Source: Nitrosomonas mobilis
GTDB lineage: Bacteria; Pseudomonadota; Gammaproteobacteria; Burkholderiales; Nitrosomonadaceae
Reading direction: 5' to 3'
Length of the DNA stretch: 40,735 nt
Assembly (NCBI RefSeq): GCF_900103035.1
Contig: NZ_FMWO01000037.1
Location: forward strand, 1-40,735
In this document: positions 1 through 9,093 of the stretch, in pieces
Numbering within the stretch: position 1 is the stretch's first letter
How the letters are laid out: each line of letters begins with the position of its first letter
Program-made: the position numbers and the translations under genes
Notes under the pieces: model-generated
The model's input: the letters and a program-made list of their open reading frames with translations, nothing else
Databases searched by the model: none
Told to the model about the DNA's origin: nothing

Positions 1-1
1 A

Positions 2-1041
2 CCTGATTAGCAACGAACGTCAGCAAGATTTGTCTGACGAGTTTGTTGCGACATAAAAGTCATGGCTGTTAAATGATACAAGGAGTGATCGATCATGGCG
101 ATGAATCGAATTCAATTTCAATCTGGACTGTCGATGCTGGAATTTCTCAAGGGCTTTGGTACGGAGGTGCAGTGCGAGCAAGCGCTGGAAGTTGCCCGTT
201 GGTCGGATGGGTTTCACTGCCCACGCTGTAACGGTACTGCTTACTATGTCATACGTGATGGTATACGCAAGGTTTTTCAATGCAGAGCCTGCCGACATCA
301 GACCTCATTGATTGCCGGGACAGTTTTTCAGGGCACTAAACTACCGTTGACCGTCTGGTTCTTGGCAATTTATCTGGTTAGTCAGGCCAAGACCGGTTTG
401 TCATCCCTGGCGCTCAAGCGCCAGCTGGGAGTGAGCTATCCTACGGCATGGTTGATACATCACAAACTGATGCAGGCGATGGCTAATCGTGAGGAGCGCT
501 ATGTCCTTGATGGCAGAATCCAGGTCGATGATGCTTATCTTGGTGGAGAGCGTGCGGGAGGAAAAGCGGGTAGAGGTTCAGAGAATAAGGTGCCCATTGT
601 TGCCACTGTGTCTCTGACTGAAGATGATCACCCTTTGCGCGTGAGGCTTACCCCAGTCTCGGGATTTACGCTAAAGGCAATTTCAGCCTGGGCAAAGGAT
701 TGTCTGGCACCCGGCAGCACGGTATTCTCGGATGCCTTGGCCTGCTTTGGTGCCGTCACCAAAATTGGCTGTAGCCACCATTTTACAGTTATCGCCGGAC
801 GCAAACCAAAGGAGACTCCCGAGTTTCGGTGGATCAACACTATCCTCGACAATCTCAAGACCAGCTTGTCGGGTTGTTACCATGCTTTCAACTTCCGCAA
901 GTATGTCGCTCGCTATCTTGCCGCTTTCAGTTACCGATTCAACCGGTGTTTTGATCTTTGCTCACTGCACGAACGATTTGCTTCGACCACTCCGCAGCCC
1001 TTGCACTCTATTCGAATGGCTGACGTTCGTTGCTAATCAGG
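2..1041 (+). mobile_element. Intact IS1595-family insertion sequence
   Basis: A complete insertion sequence of about 1.04 kb. Its ends are perfect 22-bp inverted repeats at 2-23 and 1020-1041, the left one beginning CCTGATTAGCAACG and the right one ending in the exact reverse complement. A single transposase gene fills the interior and runs into the right repeat. The element sits at the window edge, so the target-site duplication on the left cannot be read. DNA to the right (from 1042) immediately continues an adhesin-like reading frame, so the element appears to have inserted within or just before that gene. Perfect ends and an unbroken transposase suggest recent activity. Confidence 0.9.
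95..1036 (+). CDS. IS1595-family (ISXO2-like) transposase
   Basis: This 313-residue transposase would catalyse DDE-type transposition of the surrounding element. An N-terminal zinc ribbon is visible (C42-x2-C45 and C63-x2-C66), followed by a helix-turn-helix-like stretch. The ISXO2-type catalytic core has Asp in VDDAYLGGE (about 145), Asp in FSDAL (213) and Asn in the WINTILDNLK motif (about 248). The C-terminal YRFNR motif typical of the family is present near residue 280. The ATG is preceded by AAGGAGTG at good spacing; a second ATG two codons downstream is a possible alternative. Length fits the family and no lesion is seen. Confidence 0.92.
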   Translation: MAMNRIQFQSGLSMLEFLKGFGTEVQCEQALEVARWSDGFHCPRCNGTAYYVIRDGIRKVFQCRACRHQTSLIAGTVFQGTKLPLTVWFLAIYLVSQAKTGLSSLALKRQLGVSYPTAWLIHHKLMQAMANREERYVLDGRIQVDDAYLGGERAGGKAGRGSENKVPIVATVSLTEDDHPLRVRLTPVSGFTLKAISAWAKDCLAPGSTVFSDALACFGAVTKIGCSHHFTVIAGRKPKETPEFRWINTILDNLKTSLSGCYHAFNFRKYVARYLAAFSYRFNRCFDLCSLHERFASTTPQPLHSIRMADVRC

Positions 1042-1586
1042 AAAAATTATTATTTGTCGATTCAGGTGTTGCTGATGTGGAGAGCCTGCTGTTTGGCCTT
1101 GAATCCGGTTATACAGTCATACCGCTTTGCAATGATTCCGATCCGATTACTCAGCTATCCACTGCAATTGCCTTGCACGCGCCGGTCGATGAAATGGTGA
1201 TTGTTGCTCATGCCGAGCCAGGAAGAATTATTTTTGCCGGCCAGTCAATCGATGTCATTGCACTTGAACAGCATGGCCAGGAGCTGGCTGATTGGCGCAG
1301 TGATTTAACTGAAGATGCCGGAATCTCCATTTACGCTTGTCAGCTGGCTGCGGGTGAAATCGGTCGGGATTTTTTACAGTTACTGGGGTGTCTGACGGGA
1401 GCCAAAGTAGCCTCGTCAACTTTGCCCATAGGTAATCTCGGCGCATACCAAAATTGGCATCTGGATCACTATACACACGCCTTTGATGCGCCACTTCCTT
1501 TTCATGAAAAGGAAGTGGCTGCCTACCAGCATACCCTTGCACCGGTGATCTCAATTGACCGGATCGCATCAGTATTGTCAGTGATA

Positions 1587-2569
1587 GAGGGTGCGAGCGG
1601 CACTCGGCAGATGGAGTTTGTCGTGACACTGTCGGAACCGGCGACCACGACAGTGGGGATTCCCTATCGGACGCTTGATGGAATGGGTACGGCAACGGGA
1701 GGAATTGACTATACGGAAGAAGCGAGCACTGTCTACATTTATGCCGGGCAAAGCAGCGCCACGATCAATATTGCGGTTTTGGGTGATAGCACCGACGAAG
1801 TGGATGAAAGCGTGGTGCTGGAATTGTTCAACCCCGAAAATGCGGTGTTTCCGGATGGCGCGCCATCCCTGCGCACCACAGGCGTGATTCTGGACGATGA
1901 CGGCAGTGCCAGCAATCTGGCGCTGTTTGTCAGCCAGGTGCAGGTGGTGGAAGGCAACAGTGGCGGCAAGCAGGCGGTATTCGAAGTGCAGTTGTCACGT
2001 CCTTCGACTGACTCGGTTACGCTGAACTACACCACTGCAGATGGCTCGGCCGTAGCCGGGCAGGATTACCAGGCGCAGGCGGGTACGGTAACATTTTTGC
2101 CGGGTGAAACGGTCAAAGCTGTCTCTGTGCCGGTAATCGGCGATACGGTTGCGGAGGCGAACGAATTTTTCAATCTGGTGTTCACGCCAACTGCCGCGAT
2201 TGCCAACGGTGTGACGGGTGCGGTTGGCACTGCCGTCATTCTGGATGATGACACCAGTAGTTCGCTGCCGGAAATCAGCCTTTCCGGTGGCAGAACGATA
2301 GAGGGTGCGAGCAGCAGCCGGCAGATGGAATTTGTCGTGACGCTGTCGGAACCGGCGACCACGACAGTGGAGATTCCCTATCGGACGCTTGATGGAATGG
2401 GTACGGCAACGGGAGGAATTGACTATACGGAAGAAGCGAGCACTGTCTACATTCGTGCTGGGCAAAGCAGCGCCACGATCAATATTACCGTTGCAGGTGA
2501 TAGCACTGACGAAGTGGATGAAAGCGTGGTGCTGGAGTTGTTCAACTCCAAAAATGCGGTGTTTCCGGA
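1587..2569 (+). repeat. Near-identical Calx-beta coding repeat pair (1587-1855 and 2301-2569)
   Basis: Two 269-bp segments 714 bp apart encode almost the same half of a Calx-beta domain (EGAS..RQMEFVVTLSEPATTT onward). They differ by scattered substitutions. A diverged Calx-beta unit lies between them, so the duplicated unit is a pair of domains. This is consistent with intragenic duplication in an adhesin. Confidence 0.8.
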
Positions 2570-3022
2570 CGGAGTGAATACGCTGCAGGCGATCGGTTTT
2601 ATTCTTGATGACGATGGCGCAGATAACAATCTTGGACTGTTTATCGGCAATGCGCAAATCGTTGAAGGGGCAAATGGCGTGGCGCGCGAAGTTGCAGTGC
2701 CATTCATCTGTCTCGTCCGTCCGATCAAACACTGACTTTCCAGTATCAAACGGCGGATGGGGCTGCGATTGGAGGACAGGATTACACGTCACAAACAGGA
2801 ACGGTGACCTTCCTGCCCGGGCAGACACTTGCTGCCGTGATGATTCCTGTCATTGGCGATGCCATTGATGAACCAAGTGAAACCTTCACGTTAACGGTTA
2901 CACCAACTGCCGCGATTGCCAATGGAACAGCTGGTGCAACTGGAACGATCACTATTATTGATGGTAATGCTCCAGGTGCTCCGGGGCGGGTCAAGGTGAA
3001 CGTCGGAAATAGTGCGAATATA

Positions 3023-3526
3023 GATGAAGGCAGCGTCTTCAGCCGCAGCATCACGTTCAGTGATGGCGAGGACAGCGGTAACGATGGCTGGACCTACAGT
3101 GTTGACTGGGGTGATGGCTCGGCGGCCGAAACCGGCAGCGTTGAGGCGGGCGTCAGCAGCTTCGACATCAGTCGCCTGCTCGCCGATGGAGATGCCAGCC
3201 ACAACGTGAGCGTCACCGTTACCGATGTAGCGGGTGACAGCGACACCCAGCAATTCCAGCTCGGCGTCAACAACGTAGCGCCGGTAATTGCCCTGCACGG
3301 AGCGGACAGCGTGAACGTGGGTGCAAGCTACACGCTTGATCTGGGTGCAGTCACCGATCCGGGGCAGGACACCGTGACGAGCTATATCGTCAACTGGGGC
3401 GATGGCAGCAGTGATACATTCAGCAATGCAGGTCAGGTGACGCATGCCTATGCAGATCCGGGCAACAACACCATCAGCGTGGACCTCGTGGATGAAGATG
3501 GCACACATACCAATGCAGGCAGTCTG
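3023..3526 (+). repeat. 504-bp PKD-like domain repeat, copy 1
   Basis: This in-frame 168-codon unit encodes two PKD-like domains, beginning DEGSVFSRSITFSDGED and ending at HTNAGSL. The second copy lies 567 bp downstream. By eye I found only one silent difference (GACACC versus GATACC, near 3244), so the copies are almost certainly recently duplicated or homogenised. Confidence 0.9.
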
Positions 3527-3589
3527 ACGATAGCGGTCGGTATTCCGCCTGCCGATGTCAGCGTCAATGCGGGGGGCAATGCCACCCTT

Positions 3590-4093
3590 GATGAAGGCAG
3601 CGTCTTCAGCCGCAGCATCACGTTCAGTGATGGCGAGGACAGCGGTAACGATGGCTGGACCTACAGTGTTGACTGGGGTGATGGCTCGGCGGCCGAAACC
3701 GGCAGCGTTGAGGCGGGCGTCAGCAGCTTCGACATCAGTCGCCTGCTCGCCGATGGAGATGCCAGCCACAACGTGAGCGTCACCGTTACCGATGTAGCGG
3801 GTGACAGCGATACCCAGCAATTCCAGCTCGGCGTCAACAACGTAGCGCCGGTAATTGCCCTGCACGGAGCGGACAGCGTGAACGTGGGTGCAAGCTACAC
3901 GCTTGATCTGGGTGCAGTCACCGATCCGGGGCAGGACACCGTGACGAGCTATATCGTCAACTGGGGCGATGGCAGCAGTGATACATTCAGCAATGCAGGT
4001 CAGGTGACGCATGCCTATGCAGATCCGGGCAACAACACCATCAGCGTGGACCTCGTGGATGAAGATGGCACACATACCAATGCAGGCAGTCTG
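3590..4093 (+). repeat. 504-bp PKD-like domain repeat, copy 2
   Basis: This is the second copy of the 168-codon two-domain block, with the same predicted protein sequence as copy 1. A 63-bp linker (TIAVGIPPADVSVN...) separates the copies. The repeat makes the locus prone to expansion or contraction of domain number, and to misassembly. Confidence 0.9.
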
Positions 4094-4795
4094 GGAGTTC
4101 AGGTGAATGATGATGTGGTTGTGGAGACCGTTCGTATCGGGGATGCACCGATGCGGATTACCAAGATCGCCCAATTGGTCGATGCCTGGTCTGACCCGGT
4201 TGTTGACACGATTGTGCATAAGGCGGATGCAGGCAATCCAAATGAAGCCTGGTCAGCGGTAACACCTGGCATTCTGAGTACGCAGTTTCTGGCGGGTGGT
4301 GATCTTTATGCGGGCGATCTTGGTGTCAGCGGCCGCAGTGTGGCTACCAGTTCTATTGCACAGGAACTGGATGGTACCGAGACCTTGCGTTTTGAATTCA
4401 CGCAGGCGGCATCGGCAGTCACTGTCAGCCTCAGTCGTCTGTTTAGTAACGATGAGAGCAGCATATTCAGTGAATCCGGCCGGTTGCGCCTCTTTGATGC
4501 GGATGGTGATGTTGTCGGTGAAACGACATTTGTAGCGGATACATCAAATGGCAAACAATTGGTCAGTGTTGCTTCGGAAGCCAAATTTACCGCAGTGGAA
4601 TTCAACGCCGGTGCATATGATGGTGGCGAGTTTAGCTTTGGCGGGCTTGCTTCTACCAGCGGCGAATTTGCAACCGATATTTTTGCGGATGCGAGTGGCA
4701 AGCTCTATGGCAGCGATTATCTGATCGACTGGATCGAGCCAACATTTGAAATCTCGCTGGTTGGTGTCGGTGATATCGGGTAATTTTGCTGAATG

Positions 4796-4838
4796 TCACC
4801 TCCTCAGAGCAGTCTGCATGGCTGATCTGAGGAGGTGA
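4796..4838 (+). terminator. Hairpin downstream of the adhesin-like gene
   Basis: Perfect 13-bp inverted arms (TCACCTCCTCAGA at 4796-4808 and its complement at 4826-4838) flank a 17-base loop, just after the stop at 4783. Only a weak T-run follows, so rho-independent termination is likely but not certain. The right arm contains GAGGAGG and could mimic a ribosome binding site. Confidence 0.55.
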
Positions 4839-4907
4839 ATTCTAGTTTGAAGTGTGGTGTCTTCTATTTTAATAGTGTGTAATCAGTACAACTTAAAAGG
4901 ATTAATC

Positions 4908-5549
4908 ATGATCAATTTACGCAATGCCCCAAAGTACTTTTTTTCCACCGTCGCGCTGAGTATGCTGCTGTTTGGTTTCAACCCGCTCGCCACTAGTGCG
5001 GTACTGGTCAACCAACCCTATCTTGCGAATAGTGATGGCTTTTTATCCAGTGTCAACGGTGGTTACGAGAATGCCGAGTCATTTGTTCTGCCGGGCGCCG
5101 TAAATCTAACTTCTATCGTATGGTGGGGATCAGATGCCGGCGCCGATGATTTTCTGGTTAGAATTGGTACTAGCCTCGGAAGTTGGACAAATTTGGCTGG
5201 ATCAATTGCCAAAACCGCAACCTTCGATATTGATAATGAAAACCGGGATATTTTCCGTTTTGAACAGACGCTCGACTCAGCTCTCACGTTGACAGCTGAC
5301 ACACATTTTCTGTCCATTTCACAAGAGGCAGAAGAGTGGTTCTGGACGGTCGGATCATTGGGTAGCGGTTTCGGGCAATTGGGGAGTTTTTTTGGTGATA
5401 GTCAGGGCTGGTTTCCTGATGAAACTGCGGAGCTTTCCTTTCAGTTGGCTGGTGAAGGTCAGTCACAAAGCGTGCCTGAACCGGGCATGCTTGCGCTGTT
5501 CCTAGTGGGAATTTTTGCTTTCTGGGAGGGAAGAAAACGGTCGGGCTGA
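4908..5549 (+). CDS. Exported PEP-CTERM protein
   Basis: This 213-residue secreted protein has an N-terminal signal peptide (FSTVALSMLLFGFNPLATSA, about residues 12-31). It also has a classic C-terminal PEP-CTERM signal: SVPEPG, a hydrophobic stretch LALFLVGIFAF and a basic tail GRKRSG. Such signals direct sorting and processing by exosortase in exopolysaccharide-producing Gram-negatives. The middle domain is probably a beta-sandwich, with several Trp and Asp residues; I do not recognise a catalytic motif. I chose the ATG at 4908, preceded by AAAAGGA, over an upstream in-frame GTG at 4854, because it places the signal peptide at the start. No exosortase gene is in the window. Confidence 0.8.
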   Translation: MINLRNAPKYFFSTVALSMLLFGFNPLATSAVLVNQPYLANSDGFLSSVNGGYENAESFVLPGAVNLTSIVWWGSDAGADDFLVRIGTSLGSWTNLAGSIAKTATFDIDNENRDIFRFEQTLDSALTLTADTHFLSISQEAEEWFWTVGSLGSGFGQLGSFFGDSQGWFPDETAELSFQLAGEGQSQSVPEPGMLALFLVGIFAFWEGRKRSG

Positions 5550-5570
5550 ATCAACCGTGTAGCAGAAAAC

Positions 5571-5621
5571 GGCAAATCAGGAATGGACTGATGGGAATGC
5601 TCGCCCCGCTCCTGATTTGCC
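5571..5621 (+). terminator. Hairpin terminator after the PEP-CTERM gene
   Basis: The 12-bp arms GGCAAATCAGGA (5571-5582) and TCCTGATTTGCC (5610-5621) are perfect reverse complements. They are followed by TGTTTAC, 22 bases past the stop codon. The loop is long (27 bases), so this is a probable intrinsic terminator of moderate strength. Confidence 0.55.
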
Positions 5622-5722
5622 TGTTTACTGCAGAGGGGTGATTGTCGGGCAGAATGCGTATACCAGCAATGAGTTGTTTGTTAAAAAATGTGGACAGCGT
5701 TCGGGCCAGGAAACGAATTTGT

Positions 5723-6292
5723 ATGTGGCAATCCTTAAGACCGATTAAAGGTATCCTGATCTATACAGCCATTATATTTTGGGCTTCCCTGGCTTATTTC
5801 ATGTATGCCTATTCGGTTTACCCGGTGATAGAAGAAAAAGAAACCTTCATGGCTGAAATTGGTGAGGGTTTCGGTAACGCTGCTCTGGTTATCCTGATTT
5901 TTATTTATTTCTGTACTTTCTTAAAGCTTATGCTGGGAGAGGGAAAGCTGGCGAAACGATTGCTACCGGACTGCTTACCGCCAATGAATTCTTCATTTTT
6001 AAATCAGTTGCTTGTAGTTTTAAACCGCACACATGTTTTTGTCGGGATCGCTGCTATCTCGGTTATTCTGCTCCATATAGCCCTGATAGGGTTTTCCAGA
6101 TATACGCATATTCTCTTTTTCCCGGCTGCTCTGATTCTGGTTGTATGGCAGGGGTTGTTTGGTCTGTTTCTGACCTGGCGTTATAGTCCTGCTGAACTGA
6201 AACAGTTTTCCTATCTGGTGCACGCGCAGTTTTTTACCGGCATAGCGATCGGGATATTTGCATTATTTGGACATATTCTGATAGATGATTAA
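5723..6292 (+). CDS. Small multi-pass membrane protein with paired histidines (possible b-type cytochrome-like)
   Basis: This integral membrane protein of about 189 residues has roughly five hydrophobic helices. Two of them each carry histidines spaced like bis-histidine haem ligands in cytochrome b or ferric-reductase-like membrane proteins: THVFVG...LLHIAL, and VHAQFFTG...FGHILI. Haem binding is therefore plausible but unproven, and I cannot name the family. The start is uncertain. ATG 5723 has an AGGA about 11 bases upstream and begins just before the first helix. ATG 5654, or TTG 5642 next to GAGGGG, would add an N-terminal extension. The gene stands alone between a terminator and IS debris. 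Confidence 0.6.
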   Translation: MWQSLRPIKGILIYTAIIFWASLAYFMYAYSVYPVIEEKETFMAEIGEGFGNAALVILIFIYFCTFLKLMLGEGKLAKRLLPDCLPPMNSSFLNQLLVVLNRTHVFVGIAAISVILLHIALIGFSRYTHILFFPAALILVVWQGLFGLFLTWRYSPAELKQFSYLVHAQFFTGIAIGIFALFGHILIDD

Positions 6293-6378
6293 TTCAACGG
6301 CTGTTTCAGGTAGACTAGATTTGATGGTGCCCCTAAAAATGCACGGTGCGGCTTTGCACCGACTTGTGCGCCAATTTA

Positions 6379-6510
6379 GTGCCCACCAGAAAACCTCATC
6401 TTTTATGAGAGCGCTGTCTGTTTTTTAAGCAGCGCAAATAAAATACGACACAACGATAGGTGTAAAAAAAACTTCTGGCTGGACTTTTTCGGCAAACATT
6501 ACAAAAAAAA
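6379..6510 (+). repeat. Degenerate repeat, copy A (inverted relative to 11262-11394)
   Basis: This about 130-bp stretch begins GTGCCCACCAGAAAACCTCA and includes CTTCTGGCTGGACTTTTTCGGC. It matches, with substitutions and small indels, the reverse complement of 11262-11394. It directly precedes the decayed IS30 gene. It may be the end of an unidentified mobile element. Confidence 0.6.
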
Positions 6511-6520
6511 CGGAGCACAG

Positions 6521-7422
6521 ATGAAGCACTACAAGCAGCTCACCACTGAGCAACGATACCAAATTTCTGGCTTGAAGAAGGCAGGTTTGAGCCAATCGTA
6601 AATTGCGGATGAAGTGGGCGTGCACAAGTTGACGATTTCCCGTGAATTTGGGCGGGACAAGGGGCTGCGTGGCTGGCGTCCCAGGCAGGCGCAGGAATTG
6701 CGGAACGAGCGTCTCAGCGGCTTGCTCTGGAAGAGCGGGCTGCGGATCAGCCATGAATTGATCTACTGCACATTTATGCAGACAAGCGCCGTGGTGGCGA
6801 CCTATGGCGACACTTGTGCTGTCAAAAGCTATGCAGGAAACGTTACGCGAGTGGTCAAGAACGCCGGGGCACGATCAAAAGCCGGGCACGCATTGACGAG
6901 CATCCGGTGATTGTGGATCAGAAGAACCGCATAGGCGACTGGGGAGGCGACACCGCGATCGGCAAGAACCACTGAGGCACATTGGTCACATTAGCCGAGA
7001 GGAGGTCGCGCTACATTCTGGCAGCCCAGGTGCCTGACAAACATGCATCGGATGTGGCGGCGCCAGTAACGCGGCTACTGGTACTCCCATAAAGGCAAGT
7101 GCTACACCATGACATTCGGCAACGAGAAAGAGTTTGCGGAGCATGAAACCATCGCGGCGGAACTCGATGCGGATGTTGATTTCGCCCATCCCTACCACTC
7201 ATGGGAACGTGGCTTGGATGTGAACAGCAATAGACTACTGCGACAATATTTCCCCAAGGGAATGGAATTGGCCGAAGCTGCCCAGGAACAAGTACAGCGG
7301 GCAGTAGATAAATCAACCATCGACTACGCAAAATGCTTGGATTCAGAATCCCGTTTGAGGTCTTCTTCGGGAAGGCAGTGTGCTACGCCAAACCACCATT
7401 AGGCGTTGTACTTCAAAGCTGA
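6521..7422 (+). pseudogene. Decayed IS30-family transposase
   Basis: Fragments across two or three frames read as an IS30-family transposase. The N-terminal helix-turn-helix begins MKHYKQLTTEQRYQISGLKK. A middle part contains DWGGDTAIGKN and later TLAERRSRYILAAQ. The C-terminal core includes GNEKEFAEH, HPYHSWERGL and RQYFPKG, and the end FEVFFGKAVCYAKPP is in another frame. Lesions include an in-frame TAA at 6598-6600, a TGA near 6974, an internal deletion and frameshifts, including one near the 3' end. It cannot encode an active enzyme. No clear terminal inverted repeats were found. Confidence 0.85.
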
Positions 7423-7456
7423 ATCCGCGTCATTTTTTGATCGATTATCACCGTGT

Positions 7457-7485
7457 TTGACAACCGAGCCAGCTTTCAGTACATT
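7457..7485 (+). promoter_or_regulatory. Candidate sigma-70 promoter for the CBS-domain gene
   Basis: A perfect -35 hexamer TTGACA (7457-7462), a 17-base spacer and a -10-like TACATT (7480-7485) lie about 65 bases before the ATG at 7550. The match is by eye and would need transcript mapping. Confidence 0.4.
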
Positions 7486-7549
7486 CAGAGGGCATGGGAA
7501 AGGTAGTTTATTTTTCCTATACACCTATCAACCAGCGGTGGAGAATGAC

Positions 7550-8143
7550 ATGACGAGTAACTATCACCCCCTGCCCGCACAGAATCTAACGGGTACTGTT
7601 AGAATATTTCAAGCGCCTGCGCCTGAACATGTAGTTCTGGAATCGCCGGCACTGGATGTAATGACTAATTTTCGGCAGGTTAATGCCGCCATCACTGCGC
7701 CAAATGTGGCTATGGAATTAGCCAATGCCTATATGATGCAACACGGCGTGCGTTCATTATTTGTAGTGAATCAGGACCATACGCTGATAGGACTTATTAC
7801 TGCATCAGATATTCTTGGCGAGAAGCCACTGCGTTTTATCCAAGAGCGGCGTGTCAAGCATAATGAAATTCTGGTATCCGATATTATGACGCCTCTTAAT
7901 AATCTGGAAGCGATCGCGATTGAAGAAGTGGCACGTGCCAAGGTGGGTGATGTTGTCTCCAGCTTACGCGAGAGCGGCAGACAGCATGCGCTGGTGATTG
8001 AAAAGGGTGTGAATGACATACCCCCGACGATCTGTGGTATTTTTTCATTGACTCAGATTGAGAAACAGTTGGGTACGACCATTATCCCAACAGAAGTTGC
8101 CAAGACATTTGCGGAGATTGAAGCGAGGCTGGCTGCTAGTTAG
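7550..8143 (+). CDS. CBS-domain protein
   Basis: This cytosolic protein of about 197 residues has tandem CBS-like motifs: VMTNFRQVNAAIT..., then HGVRSLFVVNQDHTLIGLITASDIL, then VSDIMTPLNNLEAIA... and QHALVIEKG...ICGIFSLTQIEKQLG. CBS pairs usually sense adenine nucleotides and regulate a partner protein. Here no effector domain is fused, so the target is unknown. The ATG at 7550 follows GGTGGAG at good spacing; the frame is open further upstream, but without a better start. The gene is transcribed alone, between IS30 debris and the convergent xerD gene. Confidence 0.8.
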   Translation: MTSNYHPLPAQNLTGTVRIFQAPAPEHVVLESPALDVMTNFRQVNAAITAPNVAMELANAYMMQHGVRSLFVVNQDHTLIGLITASDILGEKPLRFIQERRVKHNEILVSDIMTPLNNLEAIAIEEVARAKVGDVVSSLRESGRQHALVIEKGVNDIPPTICGIFSLTQIEKQLGTTIIPTEVAKTFAEIEARLAAS

Positions 8144-8162
8144 TGCCCGCCCGAAAACCCTC
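8143..8162 (+). repeat. Short third occurrence of the 6379/11394 repeat end
   Basis: GTGCCCGCCCGAAAACCCTC directly follows the CBS stop codon. It resembles the first 19-20 bases of the degenerate repeat at 6379 and of its inverted copy at 11394. It may be a footprint of the same element end; chance similarity is possible. Confidence 0.35.
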
Positions 8163-8181
8163 CGTCCCCAATAAACCGCCG

Positions 8182-9093
8182 CTATCCGCGCGGATGGTGC
8201 TTGGCATGTAACTGCTTGAGTCGTTCACTTGCAACATGCGTATAAATCTGCGTGGTGGAGATGTCAGTGTGGCCGAGCAAAAGCTGTACCACCCGCAAAT
8301 CCGCGCCATGGTTGAGTAAATGAGTAGCGAATGCATGGCGCAGGGTGTGTGGCGAGAGGGGTTTGTCGATACCCGCTCGTAACGCATGGCGTTTGATCAG
8401 ATACCAGAATGCCTGGCGGGTCATAGCTGCACCATGAATTGTTACAAAAAGCTTGCTGCTATGTTTGTCGCCGAGTATATCCGGGCGCGCTTGCTGCAAA
8501 TACTGCATCAGCCAGTGCAGTGCTTCTTCACCAAGCGGTACCAGGCGCTCCTTGTTACCCTTACCCAGAATATGCACGATTCCCATATCCTGCCGTACCT
8601 GCGAAATCTGTAAATCGACTAGTTCAGAGACGCGCAGTCCGGTGGCATAGAGCAGTTCCAGCATGGCGCGGTCACGCAGCCCCAAAGGCAGCTGAATATC
8701 AGGAGCGGCGAGCAGCATTTCGACTTCTGCTTCAGACAGGGTTTCGGGCAGATAACGGGGAATCTTGGGACTATCAATATTGAGGGTCGGGTTCAGCTTG
8801 ATTTTGCCCTGCCGCAGCAAATACCGGTAGAAACGCCGCATGCAGGAAAGCGCACGGCTTGCGGTGCTCGCCTTGGCACCTTGCACGATTCCGCTCGACA
8901 AAAAAGCCAGCAGATCTGCCTGTGTGACACTGGAAAACCCCCCATCTGTATGGAGATTCTCAATCAGCCACCTGCTCAATTTTAGTAAATCTGTACGATA
9001 ACTGTTGATAGTATTGCGCGACAGACCATCTTCCAGCCATAGCGCATCGGTAAACTCATCGAGCAATCTGGCATTGTCTTCAGCTATACTCAT
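8182..9093 (-). CDS. xerD: Tyrosine recombinase XerD
   Basis: This 303-residue site-specific recombinase would act with XerC at the chromosomal dif site to resolve chromosome dimers. The N-terminal core-binding domain occupies roughly residues 5-95. The catalytic domain has the full set of active-site residues: R154 in ATGLRVSEL, K178 in GKGNKER, H249 and R252 in HTLRHAFATHLL, H275 in LLGHTDIS, and the nucleophile Y284 in QIYTHV. Length and motifs match chromosomal XerD; an integron or phage integrase is unlikely. Its start overlaps the end of the upstream ogt gene by 4 bases (ATGA), indicating translational coupling. Confidence 0.93.
   Translation of the reverse strand: MSIAEDNARLLDEFTDALWLEDGLSRNTINSYRTDLLKLSRWLIENLHTDGGFSSVTQADLLAFLSSGIVQGAKASTASRALSCMRRFYRYLLRQGKIKLNPTLNIDSPKIPRYLPETLSEAEVEMLLAAPDIQLPLGLRDRAMLELLYATGLRVSELVDLQISQVRQDMGIVHILGKGNKERLVPLGEEALHWLMQYLQQARPDILGDKHSSKLFVTIHGAAMTRQAFWYLIKRHALRAGIDKPLSPHTLRHAFATHLLNHGADLRVVQLLLGHTDISTTQIYTHVASERLKQLHAKHHPRG

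Larger units (their letters stand above)
1042..4783 (+). pseudogene. Large DUF4347/Calx-beta/PKD-like surface or secreted protein, interrupted and frameshifted
   Basis: A large extracellular repeat protein, broken twice. The frame emerging from the IS begins LLFVDSGVADVESLL and matches the DUF4347 domain that starts many giant bacterial adhesins; any true start codon lies upstream of the IS, outside the window. Four Calx-beta-type repeats follow (about 1550-2980), then two identical blocks of paired PKD-like domains containing VDWGDGS and VNWGDGSSD (about 3020-4095), then a roughly 230-residue C-terminal region with no recognised anchor. The frame shifts near 2697-2703: one missing base restores alignment of the fourth Calx-beta repeat (...HLSRPSDQTLTFQYQTADG). 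Calx-beta and PKD-like repeats usually bind calcium or form stalks. Adhesin function is inferred. The frameshift could be a sequencing error. Confidence 0.75.

Noticed and set aside
732..1041. Extension of the adhesin-like frame back into the insertion sequence, suggesting a fused protein start
   Set aside because: The frame is simply open across the end of the IS. Homology to DUF4347 begins only after the right inverted repeat, so the true start is outside the window.
1995..2828. A 277-codon minus-strand frame opposite the Calx-beta repeats
   Set aside because: It lies entirely inside the sense gene, lacks known motifs, and arises from repetitive codon use.
2891..4219. A 442-codon open frame on the minus strand opposite the PKD-like repeats
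   Set aside because: It is the antisense of the repeated, GC-rich domains. It shows the same internal duplication, has no recognisable motif or ribosome binding site, and the plus-strand frame gives clear PKD-like domains.
8182..9093. Tyrosine recombinase as the integrase of the oxidative-enzyme island
   Set aside because: Length, motifs and coupling to ogt fit chromosomal XerD. No att-like repeat or tRNA adjoins it, and IS debris separates it from the block.
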